Shown: positions 57,607 to 64,000 of the stretch, piece by piece
Layout: every line of letters begins with the position of its first letter
Numbering within the stretch: the first letter of the stretch is position 1
The notes under the pieces: generated by a model
Database searches by the model: none
What the model was told of the DNA's origin: nothing
What the model saw: the letters and a program-made list of their open reading frames with translations, nothing else
Position numbers and translations under genes: made by a program
Assembly: GCF_039871875.1 (NCBI RefSeq)
Contig: NZ_JBDPMD010000025.1
Coordinates: 49,192-113,191, forward strand
DNA length: 64,000 nucleotides
From: Sphaerisporangium sp039871875
GTDB taxonomy: Bacteria > Actinomycetota > Actinomycetes > Streptosporangiales > Streptosporangiaceae
Direction of reading: 5' to 3'

Positions 57607-57642
57607 GGTGCGAGGGGAGGGCGCGGGCCCTCCCCTCGCACC
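57607..57642. terminator. Bidirectional terminator, 16-bp stem
   Basis: GGTGCGAGGGGAGGGC (57607-57622) pairs perfectly with its complement (57627-57642) across a four-base loop GCGG. It fills the gap between the convergent stops at 57600 and 57650 and can end both transcripts. Confidence 0.85.
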
Positions 57643-57649
57643 GGGCCGG

Positions 57650-60600
57650 TCAGCCGCGCAAGCCGGCGACCAGCGCCTGGGCGTCGCGGACGAGGACGTC
57701 GCGGACGGCCGGGTCGGTGACCTTCTTCCCGTCCTTCGCGAACGTCACGAACTTCTCCAGACTCTTGACGGCCTTGGCGTTCTCGCCGCCGGCCGCGTGC
57801 TTCTCGGCCTCGGCGAGCTGGTCGGCCAGCGAACCGCTCCTCACCTTGCCTGCCGCCGTGAAGGCCGCGAGCAGGGCACGGACGTCGGCGAAGGAGGTCG
57901 TCACCTGGAAGGTGACGGTCTGCTTCGCGCTGTTGCCTGCCTTGTCGCGGGCCGTGACGGTCAGCGTGTGCTCGCCGAGCGGCAGCGTCCACAGCGGCAC
58001 CGCCGTCCCGGAGGTGACCTGCCGGTCGCCGATCGCCGCGGTGACGGCCGCCGGCTCGGAGGCCGCGTCGGCCGCCGAGAACACCGGGGTGATCGACGCG
58101 GAGTCGCCGTACGGGCGGCCCTCCACCCCGCTCGCCGTGACGGCGGGCGCGGTCTTGTCGATGCGCACGGTCAGCCTGCCGAACTCGGAGACGTTCCCGC
58201 CGTTGTCGGTGGCCCGGTAGAGCACCTCGGTGGTGCCCTCGGCGCTCAACGTGACCGCGTTGTTGGCGTTCGACCAGGTCGTGCCGCCGTTCACCGAGTA
58301 CTGCCGGCTCGACACGGTGCCGTTGTCGGTCGCGGTGACCGTCAGCGACACGTTGCCGGTGTACCAGCCGTTCTCGCCGGTGGGCTGCGCCGGGTTGAGC
58401 GCCGCCGTCACCGTGGGCGGCGTCTTGTCCGCCACGCCGTCACCCACGAAGGTGAAGGCGTCGGCGTCCACCCCGCCGGTCGAGGTGACGAACAGCCGGC
58501 CGCTGCCGGTGGGCGCGTTCGCCAGCGGCGTCGTCACCGTCTGCCAGCCCGCCCCCGCGGGTACCGCGACGGTCGCGAAGGGCTCGGCGGTCGCCGAGTT
58601 CCAGCGCAGCGACAGGGTGCCCTCGCCGGTGGCCTGCGTCTTCACCGCCGTGATGCCGGCGAGGTTCACCGGGTCGTAGGCGATGGAGTCGCCGGCGTCG
58701 AACGAGGTGATCTTGGCGAGCGCGGACGCCGTGTCGTCCTGCGTGCGGGTCACCCCGTCGAGGACGTCGGCGTGCTCGGCCTGCATCACCTTGGAGTTGA
58801 GGATCAGCGTCGTGTCGCCGGACGCCCCGGGGATGCCGTTGGCCCCGTTGTCGCGGTAGCTCACCACGACGACGCCGTAGATGTTCTCGGTCACCCCGTG
58901 CTCGGGGGCGTCCGCGGGTGTCGGCCAGGCGCCGGTGCAGCCGGTGCCGAGGCTCAGCGGGTGCGCGTGGGTGTCGTGGCCGAGGCCGAACGTCCACTGC
59001 ACCCTGCCGCACACCGGGGTGTTGCCGTCCTCCTCGTCGGTGACCTCCACCTTGAACGGCACGGCGTTGCCCCAGTCGATGAAGCCGCCGTTGCCGGGCG
59101 TGGCGATGGTGACCTTCGGCGCGGTGTTGCCGACGGTGACCTCGACGGTGGCCAGCCCGAACTTGCCCTGCGCGTCGGTGACCCGCAGCCGGGCGACGTA
59201 CTGCCCGAGCTCGTCGTAGGTGTGGGTGGCGGTCACCCCGGTGGCGTCGAAGGTGCCGTCACCGTCGAAGTCCCACTCGTGACGCAGCTCGCCCGGCTCG
59301 GTGTCGGTGGACGCCGCGCCGCTGAACGCCACCGTGAGCGGCGCCGTGCTGCTGGAGGTGCGGTCCGCGCCGATCTTCGCCTGCGGGGACTTGTTGCCGG
59401 GCGTGTAGTCGACGCGGTACAGGCCCGCCTCGCGGTTCTCCCGGAAGAAACCGTTGCCGTAGTCGAGCACGTACAGCGACCCGTCCGGGCCGAACTCGAT
59501 GTCCATCGGACTGTCGGTGATCGGCATGGCCATCTGGCGCAGGGCGCTGTTGGGCAGGAAGTGCTCGATCTTGCTCACCGGCCCGTCGTCCCCGGTCACG
59601 GTGAACGCGGCCAGGTAGTCCTGGGAGAACTCGGCGAAGAAGAACTTGCCGTCCCAGTACTCGGGGAACTTGGTGGGCGAGGGGTTCGCCGCGTCGTACT
59701 GGTAGACCGGGCCGCCCATCGGGCCCTGGCCGGTCTGCGGGTCGAAATCGGTCAGACCGGCCCACTCGGCGGGCTGCTGGGTGTTGTTGTCGCCGTAGTA
59801 CAGGTCCGCCGGCGTCGCGGGCGGCACCTGCGCGAGGCCGGTGTTCCACCGCGAGGTGTTGGCGGCCCCGGCCGCGCAGTCGAACCACTCACGCGGCTTG
59901 ACGGCGGCGAAGTCCCAGTCGTTGTAGTTGAAGTTGTTCCCGGTGCAGTACGGCCAGCCGCTGTTCATCGGCCGGTCGATCGGCGTGACGTTCCACTCGA
60001 CGTACCCCATCGGGCCGCGCGCGGCGTCGGGCGCGCCGGCGTCCGGGCCGTAGTCCGCCCACGAGACCGTGCCGGAGTCCGGGTCCACGTCCATGCGGAA
60101 CGGGTTGCGCACGCCCATCACGAAGATCTCCGGGCGGGTCTTCGCGGTGCCCTCGGGGAAGAGGTTGCCCTCGGGGACGGTGTAGGAGCCGTCGTCCGCC
60201 ACCTTGATCCGCAGGATCTTGCCGCGCAGGTCGTTGGTGTTGCCCGAGCCGCGGCGGGTGTCCAGGCCCGGGTTCATGCCGGGGGCGTCGTTGTTGGGCG
60301 CCATGCCGTTGGCCCCGGGCGCGCTGGCCGGGGTGTTGTCGCCGGTCGCCAGGTACAGGTTGCCGTCGGCGTCCCAGTCGAGGTCGCCGGCGACGTGGCA
60401 GCACTGCCCGCGCTGGGTCTCGACCTTGATGATGACCTGCTCGGTGGAGAGATCCAGCTTGTCGCCGGTCCACTTGAACCGGGAGAGCTGGTTGTAGCCC
60501 TTCCACTGGTCCCAGTACGACGCGTCGGCGCCCGCCGGCAGCGAGTTCGGCGCCGAGCCGGTGGGCGTGGACGGCGGGTACGGCGCCGTCATCGTCTTCG

Positions 60601-60961
60601 GCGCGTAGTAGACGTAGACCCACTTGTTCTCGGCGAACCCGGGGTCGATGGCGATGGTCTGCAGGCCGTCCTCGGAGTTGTTGTACACCGGGACGGTGTT
60701 GACGACCTTGGTGATGCCGGTGGCCGGGTCGGTCAGCCGGATGTCGCCGGTCCGCGCCGTGTGCAGCACACGCCGGTCCGGCAGCACCGCGAGGTCGATC
60801 GGCTCACCGACCGACTTGCTCAGCGTGACCTTCTCGTAGTTCGTCCACTCTGTGGCCGGGTCGTGCCCGGGATGGGCGGCGGCGGGCCCTGCGGGCGCCA
60901 CCACCACGAGCGCGGTGGCGGCCAGCACGCCGCCGAGCATGGTGCGGATAAGCTTTGACAA
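57650..60961 (-). CDS. Large secreted PQQ-type sugar dehydrogenase-like protein with PKD, carbohydrate-binding and Ig-like domains
   Basis: The protein has 1103 residues from TTG 60961, five bases after GAAGAAGAGG. The signal peptide ends near GPAAA-HPGH. A glucose/sorbosone-dehydrogenase propeller (about 30-540) has EDGLQTIAIDPGFAENKWVYVYYAP, VAGDLDWDADGNLYLATGDNT, LRGKILRIKVADDGSY, EIFVMGVRNPFRMDVDP and GPDGSLYVLDYGNGFF. A PKD domain (SGAASTDTEPGELRHEWDFDGDG), a second Ig-like part, a CBM6-like domain (MQAEHADVLDGVTRTQDD), an OmpL47-like domain and a helical FIVAR-like tail follow. It probably oxidises extracellular sugar or glycans. It follows the isomerase gene by 96 bases. Confidence 0.88.
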   Translation of the reverse strand: MSKLIRTMLGGVLAATALVVVAPAGPAAAHPGHDPATEWTNYEKVTLSKSVGEPIDLAVLPDRRVLHTARTGDIRLTDPATGITKVVNTVPVYNNSEDGLQTIAIDPGFAENKWVYVYYAPKTMTAPYPPSTPTGSAPNSLPAGADASYWDQWKGYNQLSRFKWTGDKLDLSTEQVIIKVETQRGQCCHVAGDLDWDADGNLYLATGDNTPASAPGANGMAPNNDAPGMNPGLDTRRGSGNTNDLRGKILRIKVADDGSYTVPEGNLFPEGTAKTRPEIFVMGVRNPFRMDVDPDSGTVSWADYGPDAGAPDAARGPMGYVEWNVTPIDRPMNSGWPYCTGNNFNYNDWDFAAVKPREWFDCAAGAANTSRWNTGLAQVPPATPADLYYGDNNTQQPAEWAGLTDFDPQTGQGPMGGPVYQYDAANPSPTKFPEYWDGKFFFAEFSQDYLAAFTVTGDDGPVSKIEHFLPNSALRQMAMPITDSPMDIEFGPDGSLYVLDYGNGFFRENREAGLYRVDYTPGNKSPQAKIGADRTSSSTAPLTVAFSGAASTDTEPGELRHEWDFDGDGTFDATGVTATHTYDELGQYVARLRVTDAQGKFGLATVEVTVGNTAPKVTIATPGNGGFIDWGNAVPFKVEVTDEEDGNTPVCGRVQWTFGLGHDTHAHPLSLGTGCTGAWPTPADAPEHGVTENIYGVVVVSYRDNGANGIPGASGDTTLILNSKVMQAEHADVLDGVTRTQDDTASALAKITSFDAGDSIAYDPVNLAGITAVKTQATGEGTLSLRWNSATAEPFATVAVPAGAGWQTVTTPLANAPTGSGRLFVTSTGGVDADAFTFVGDGVADKTPPTVTAALNPAQPTGENGWYTGNVSLTVTATDNGTVSSRQYSVNGGTTWSNANNAVTLSAEGTTEVLYRATDNGGNVSEFGRLTVRIDKTAPAVTASGVEGRPYGDSASITPVFSAADAASEPAAVTAAIGDRQVTSGTAVPLWTLPLGEHTLTVTARDKAGNSAKQTVTFQVTTSFADVRALLAAFTAAGKVRSGSLADQLAEAEKHAAGGENAKAVKSLEKFVTFAKDGKKVTDPAVRDVLVRDAQALVAGLRG

Positions 60962-61057
60962 CTGCGCCTCTTCTTCGGGGGGCTCAGGCAGGAGACGGGC
61001 CGCCACGTGTGGCGCTGCGAACGAAACACGTGGCGGTCCGCCGAAAGCAGGGGCTTC

Positions 61058-62197
61058 TCAGCCGCGCAGGGCGGCCATGTTGGCGTAGCTCACGTCGGCG
61101 TACTGCAGCGACTGCGCCGGGTTGGCGGTGCCGCCGGGCGCGTTGTCCTGCTCGTACATCGGGTTGTGGTAGCCCTTGGCGCCGACGCCGCGGAAGAACT
61201 CCGCGTAATCGATGTCGCCGGTGCCGAACGGCACCATGTCGTAGCCGTTGCCGGTCGCGGGGTTGGACCGGCCGTCCTTGGCGTGGAACAGCGGGAAGCG
61301 CTTGGTGTTCGGCCGCACCACCGCCAGCGGGTCGAACACGTCGGTCTGCACGGTGCCGTCGGGGGCGGTGTAGGTGCGGTGCTTGAACTGGGCGACGTGC
61401 GCCCAGAAGATGTCCATCTCCAGGTAGACGACCTTGGGGTCGCTGATCGTGAGAAAGTACTCCAGCCGCCGGACGCCGGAGGAACGGGTGGGGCGGCCCT
61501 GGGCGTCCAGCGGGCCGCTGTCCAGCAGGAAGCTGTACGCCACGTCGTGGTTGTGGGTGTACAGCTTGATGCCGGCCTCCTGGGCGATCACGCCGAGGGC
61601 GTTCCACTTCTCGGCGGCCACGTCCCAGTCGGCCTTGTACGCGCTGCCGGTGGGGTCGTTGCCGGTGCCCATGTGGTCCATGCCGAGGATGTTGGCCATC
61701 TCCAGGTGCTGCTTGAAGCGGTCCAGGTCGGCCTGGGTGAACGGCCACGAGCCCGGGATGAAGCCGTGGTTGCCCTGCGCCCGCAGGCCGTTGTCGTCGA
61801 GCCAGCTCCGCAGCAGCCGGGCACCCTCGACGGTCTCCAGGTTCGCGCCGCCTTCGGCGTTGGCGTGCTGGCGGTACCCGGCGAACTCGACCTGGCTGTA
61901 GCCGATGCGGCCGAGCTCCTCGAAGACCTTCCGGAAGCCGGAGGCCAGGGTGGTGGTGCCCGGGTCGCGGGAGATGGCGTCCCGGACGGTGTAGAGGATG
62001 ATGCCGCGCCTCGGCGGCGGGATGAGGACGCCGTTCGGGCCGGTGGCCGCGTGGGCGGCCCGCGTGGTGGCCCCGGTCGCGGCGACGGCCGCCGCGGCGG
62101 TGATGCCCGTGGTGGCGGCGAGGAACTGGCGCCGGTTCAGGCCCAGCCCGCGGCGCAGCGCACCGGCGATCTCGATGTCTTGTTCGTGTGCACTCAT
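61058..62197 (-). CDS. Tat-exported sugar phosphate isomerase/epimerase (TIM barrel)
   Basis: The protein has 379 residues from ATG 62197 (GGGAG nine bases upstream). The N-terminus has NRRQFLAATTGITAAAAVAA, a twin-arginine signal (RRQFL) cut near AHA-ATG. The barrel has GIILYTVRDAISRDP, YSQVEFAGYRQHANAEGG, IKLYTHNHDVAYSF (metal His), VVYLEMDIFWAH, FPLFHAKDGRS and GDIDYAEFFRGVGAKGYHNPMYEQ. These are the metal-binding Glu/Asp/His sites of the AP_endonuc_2 family. Such proteins act on keto- or amino-sugars. It is the first gene ahead of the dehydrogenase-like gene, behind a ROK-type palindrome. Confidence 0.9.
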   Translation of the reverse strand: MSAHEQDIEIAGALRRGLGLNRRQFLAATTGITAAAAVAATGATTRAAHAATGPNGVLIPPPRRGIILYTVRDAISRDPGTTTLASGFRKVFEELGRIGYSQVEFAGYRQHANAEGGANLETVEGARLLRSWLDDNGLRAQGNHGFIPGSWPFTQADLDRFKQHLEMANILGMDHMGTGNDPTGSAYKADWDVAAEKWNALGVIAQEAGIKLYTHNHDVAYSFLLDSGPLDAQGRPTRSSGVRRLEYFLTISDPKVVYLEMDIFWAHVAQFKHRTYTAPDGTVQTDVFDPLAVVRPNTKRFPLFHAKDGRSNPATGNGYDMVPFGTGDIDYAEFFRGVGAKGYHNPMYEQDNAPGGTANPAQSLQYADVSYANMAALRG

Positions 62198-62438
62198 TGG
62201 CGTGTGCTCCCGGCTTGCGTGGGTGGTGAAGGTGCTGATCCCCCGAGGGCTTGTCGCCTCTGGTCCACTCCTTTCTCGGTCCCGCCGACGTCTGGACCGC
62301 CGTGGTACCGGCGCCGCGGGGCATGAGCCGGGCACGGCTCACTCCGCCCCAGCGGCGCTGTGCGGGGATCCTTTCGAGGAAGTTACGCGGCTTTTGATGT
62401 TTTTGGAAGAACTTTTGACGGTTGATGCGGAATCGCGG

Positions 62439-62455
62439 ACTTTAGTAAACAAAGT
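62439..62455 (-). promoter_or_regulatory. ROK-like operator in the divergent gap
   Basis: ACTTT-AGTAAAC-AAAGT (62439-62455) is a near-palindrome of the kind bound by ROK-family sugar repressors. It lies 242 bases upstream of the isomerase start and 70 bases upstream of the EEP gene. The surrounding 62390-62460 is the most AT-rich stretch of this end of the window. Confidence 0.45.
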
Positions 62456-62524
62456 GCCGGATGCGAAGATCCCTCTGACCTGCGAATCCCCCCAAAACGC
62501 CCAACTCCTGGGACAATCCCTCTC

Positions 62525-63493
62525 GTGATCGACAAGCCGGCCCCCGGGCGGCGACGCTGGGTGACCGTCCTGGTGTGGCTGCTCCTCGGGCCGTTCGCGG
62601 CGTGGACCCTGCTCCGGCTCACGGGGTGGGACCTCGGCCTGTACTGGATCCAGCTCGTCGCCTTCACCCCTTTGGTCGCCGCCGCCTCGGCCGCCGCGCC
62701 CCTGGCCGCCCTGCTGCTGCGCCGGTGGCCGGCCCTCGCGGCGAGCGTGCTCGTGACGGCGGCGCTGGGCGCCTGCGTGTTGCCCCGGGCGCTGGCCGAG
62801 GGCAACCCGCCGGCCGCCGGACGGGAGTTCCGCGTCATGGCCACCAACATGGCCGTGGGCGCGGCCCCGGCGCGCGACGTCGTGGGCCTCGTGCGGCGGC
62901 TCAAGCCGGACGTGCTGACGATCCAGGAACTCACGCCCGCCGCGGTGGAGGGCCTGAAGCGGGCCGGGCTGGAGGGCCTCCTCCCCCACCGGGCGGGCAA
63001 GCCCGCGAACGGGCCGTGGGGGTCGGGCATCTACGCGCGGTTCCCGCTCGGCGCCGGTTCCGTCATCGAGTACGGGAACTTCCGCCAGGCCGAGGCCGTC
63101 GTGAAGGTACCCGGCGGCCCGGAGGTGTACGTCGCGTCGGTGCATCCGTGCGCGCCCCGCTACGGCTACAAGGTCCCGTGCTGGGCCCAGGGCCTGCGTG
63201 CCCTCCCCTCCGCCGCCCCTCGGGGGATGGTGCGCGTCCTCGCGGGCGACTTCAACGCCACGCTGGACCACGGCGCGCTGCGGCGCCTGCTCGCCACGGG
63301 GTACCGGGACGCCGCCGACGTCACCGGGCAGGGCTTGTCACCGACCTGGCCCGCCAAGGGGTGGAAACCCGTCCCCGGGGTGACCCTCGACCACGTGCTG
63401 GCCGACCCGCGCGTCGCGATCCGCGGCTACAGCACCCACCACGTCCCCATGACCGACCACCGCACCGTCTTCGCCCACCTGGTGCTGCCCTGA
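62525..63493 (+). CDS. Membrane-tethered endonuclease/exonuclease/phosphatase-family protein
   Basis: The protein has 322 residues from GTG 62525. Three N-terminal helices (about 12-95: VTVLVWLLLGPFAAWTLL, IQLVAFTPLVAAASAAAPLAALLL, LAASVLVTAALGACVLP) precede an EEP domain. That domain has RVMATNMAVGA (Asn), LTIQELTPAAVEGL (Glu metal ligand), VASVHPCAP (His), LAGDFNATLDH (Asp-Asn) and MTDHRTVFAHLVL (Asp-His). All catalytic positions of the DNase I-like fold are present. It may hydrolyse a phospholipid, nucleic acid or phosphosugar on the outer face. It is divergent from the isomerase operon and ends at a strong hairpin. Confidence 0.9.
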   Translation: MIDKPAPGRRRWVTVLVWLLLGPFAAWTLLRLTGWDLGLYWIQLVAFTPLVAAASAAAPLAALLLRRWPALAASVLVTAALGACVLPRALAEGNPPAAGREFRVMATNMAVGAAPARDVVGLVRRLKPDVLTIQELTPAAVEGLKRAGLEGLLPHRAGKPANGPWGSGIYARFPLGAGSVIEYGNFRQAEAVVKVPGGPEVYVASVHPCAPRYGYKVPCWAQGLRALPSAAPRGMVRVLAGDFNATLDHGALRRLLATGYRDAADVTGQGLSPTWPAKGWKPVPGVTLDHVLADPRVAIRGYSTHHVPMTDHRTVFAHLVLP

Positions 63494-63500
63494 CACGAAG

Positions 63501-63534
63501 CCGCCCGGCCCAGGCGGGCGCCTGGGCCGGGCGG
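63501..63534. terminator. Bidirectional terminator, 16-bp stem
   Basis: CCGCCCGGCCCAGGCG (63501-63516), GG, then the exact complement (63519-63534) gives a 16-bp stem with a tiny loop. It lies between the convergent stops at 63493 and 63546. Confidence 0.85.
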
Positions 63535-63545
63535 TGAGGTGCGCG

Positions 63546-64000
63546 CTACGCCCTGGTCCACCTCTGGGTGGCCTGGCCGTTGCAACTGGCGACGGTCACG
63601 CCGGAGGAGTTGCCCGTGCCGGTGACGCTCAGGCACAGGTTGTTGGCGGCACTGGTCACGGTGCCGTTGGAGTTGAACGTCCAACGCTGGTTCGCGTTGC
63701 TGTGGCAGTCGTAGAGCTGGATGCGGGTGCCCGACCCTCCGCCGGTCGGCACGTCCAGGCACTTGTTCATCGTCACCAGACGGCCGGAGCCGTCGTGGGT
63801 GAAGCTCTGGTTGGCGTTGGTGTGGCAGTCGTAGATCTGGAGCTGGGTGCCGTTGGCCGTCGCGCTGTTCGGCGAATCCACACACCGTCCGGCGCCCTCG
63901 TTACGCAGCCGGAACGTGGTGCCCGTCGTCGGGGTGACGGTCGGCGTGACGGTGGGAGTCACTGTGGGGGTGGCGGTCGGCGTGACCGTGGGGGTGGGGG
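63546..64000 (-). CDS. Secreted protein with C-terminal ricin-type beta-trefoil lectin domain (5' part outside the window)
   Basis: Only the last 150 or so residues are visible. A Thr/Pro/Val linker (TPTVTPTVTPTTG and more upstream) leads into a ricin B-type domain. It has FRLRNEGAGRCVDSPN, LQIYDCHTNANQSFTH, KCLDVPTGG, LYDCHSNANQRWTF and VASCNGQATQRWTRA. The three subdomains each have the Q-x-W-like motif (NQSF, NQRW, TQRW) and CVD/CLD/CLSV starts. Such modules target secreted enzymes to polysaccharide. A glycoside hydrolase is the most common partner but is outside the window. Confidence 0.85.
   Translation of the reverse strand, partial: PTPTVTPTATPTVTPTVTPTVTPTTGTTFRLRNEGAGRCVDSPNSATANGTQLQIYDCHTNANQSFTHDGSGRLVTMNKCLDVPTGGGSGTRIQLYDCHSNANQRWTFNSNGTVTSAANNLCLSVTGTGNSSGVTVASCNGQATQRWTRA

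Noticed and set aside
57608..60958. 1116-residue plus-strand open frame
   Set aside because: It mirrors the dehydrogenase-like gene, whose signal peptide and domains are clear. The frame is Val/Arg/Gly-rich without domains.
1..64000. tRNA, rRNA, transposase or phage genes
   Set aside because: I looked for T-arm-like GGTTCGAATCC segments, conserved rRNA stretches and DDE or integrase motifs in the reading frames and found none.

Overview
This 64 kb window is chromosomal DNA of a very GC-rich filamentous-type actinomycete. The evidence is GTG/TTG starts beside GGAGG-type ribosome sites, an IdeR-type iron regulator, an AfsR/SARP regulator, class F sortases, several SpoIIE/STAS partner-switching proteins and FtsX-type exporters. 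The gene set would fit the Streptosporangiaceae (Nonomuraea, Streptosporangium, Sphaerisporangium and relatives), but that family call is inference. I see no tRNA, rRNA, CRISPR array, prophage or transposase. Coding density is high; long antisense open frames are shadows of real genes.

Layout: 1-2.6 kb, the 5' end of a sigma-factor-like gene, a proline-rich membrane protein and an ECF sigma/anti-sigma pair. 2.8-6.3 kb, a methyltransferase, a secreted small protein and an OmpR-type two-component system. 6.37-7.55 kb, a repeat-rich locus leading into a promoter, a possible leaderless hexapeptide ORF, a hairpin and a 78-residue proline-rich basic protein. 7.7-14.6 kb, a thiolase, two consecutive sortase/surface-substrate pairs and an acyl-CoA dehydrogenase. 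14.6-22.2 kb, a four-gene FtsX/MacB-like ABC operon. 22.4-28.8 kb, a 54-residue membrane protein, a hydrolase, a PAS-GAF-SpoIIE-HATPase phosphatase, IdeR, an MFS exporter and PdxH. 29-34.8 kb, citrate synthase, SerC, a BlaI-type regulator, a rhomboid protease, a crotonase/SDR pair and a STAS protein. 34.9-37.5 kb, a CbiMN-CbiQ-CbiO cobalt/nickel importer. 37.6-44.3 kb, a glycosyltransferase, a second STAS protein, a HelD-type helicase and a NarL-type two-component system. 44.4-48.7 kb, RtcB, an ABC exporter pair and a GntR/membrane-protein pair. 48.7-55.9 kb, a PepSY membrane protein, a His-rich membrane protein, a protein-glutaminase-like enzyme with an SH3-like domain, a DUF4386 protein and a SARP/NB-ARC regulator. 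56-64 kb, secreted proteins: a choice-of-anchor-I beta-propeller protein, a very large glucose/sorbosone-dehydrogenase-like protein, a Tat-exported TIM-barrel isomerase, an EEP-family phosphatase and the end of a ricin-lectin protein.

How the genes work together: much of the window concerns the cell surface and sensing. Each sortase lies directly downstream of a protein carrying a C-terminal anchor and a TG-containing sorting-like motif, so each pair probably forms one attachment unit. The CbiMNQO genes overlap and form one importer behind a promoter with a palindrome in its spacer. The isomerase and the dehydrogenase-like protein are co-directional behind a ROK-type palindrome, which suggests extracellular sugar oxidation. 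The strongest candidates for undescribed biology are the repeat/leader-peptide/proline-rich cassette at 6.37-7.55 kb, the two sortase pairs with divergent sorting motifs, and the SH3-protein-glutaminase gene.
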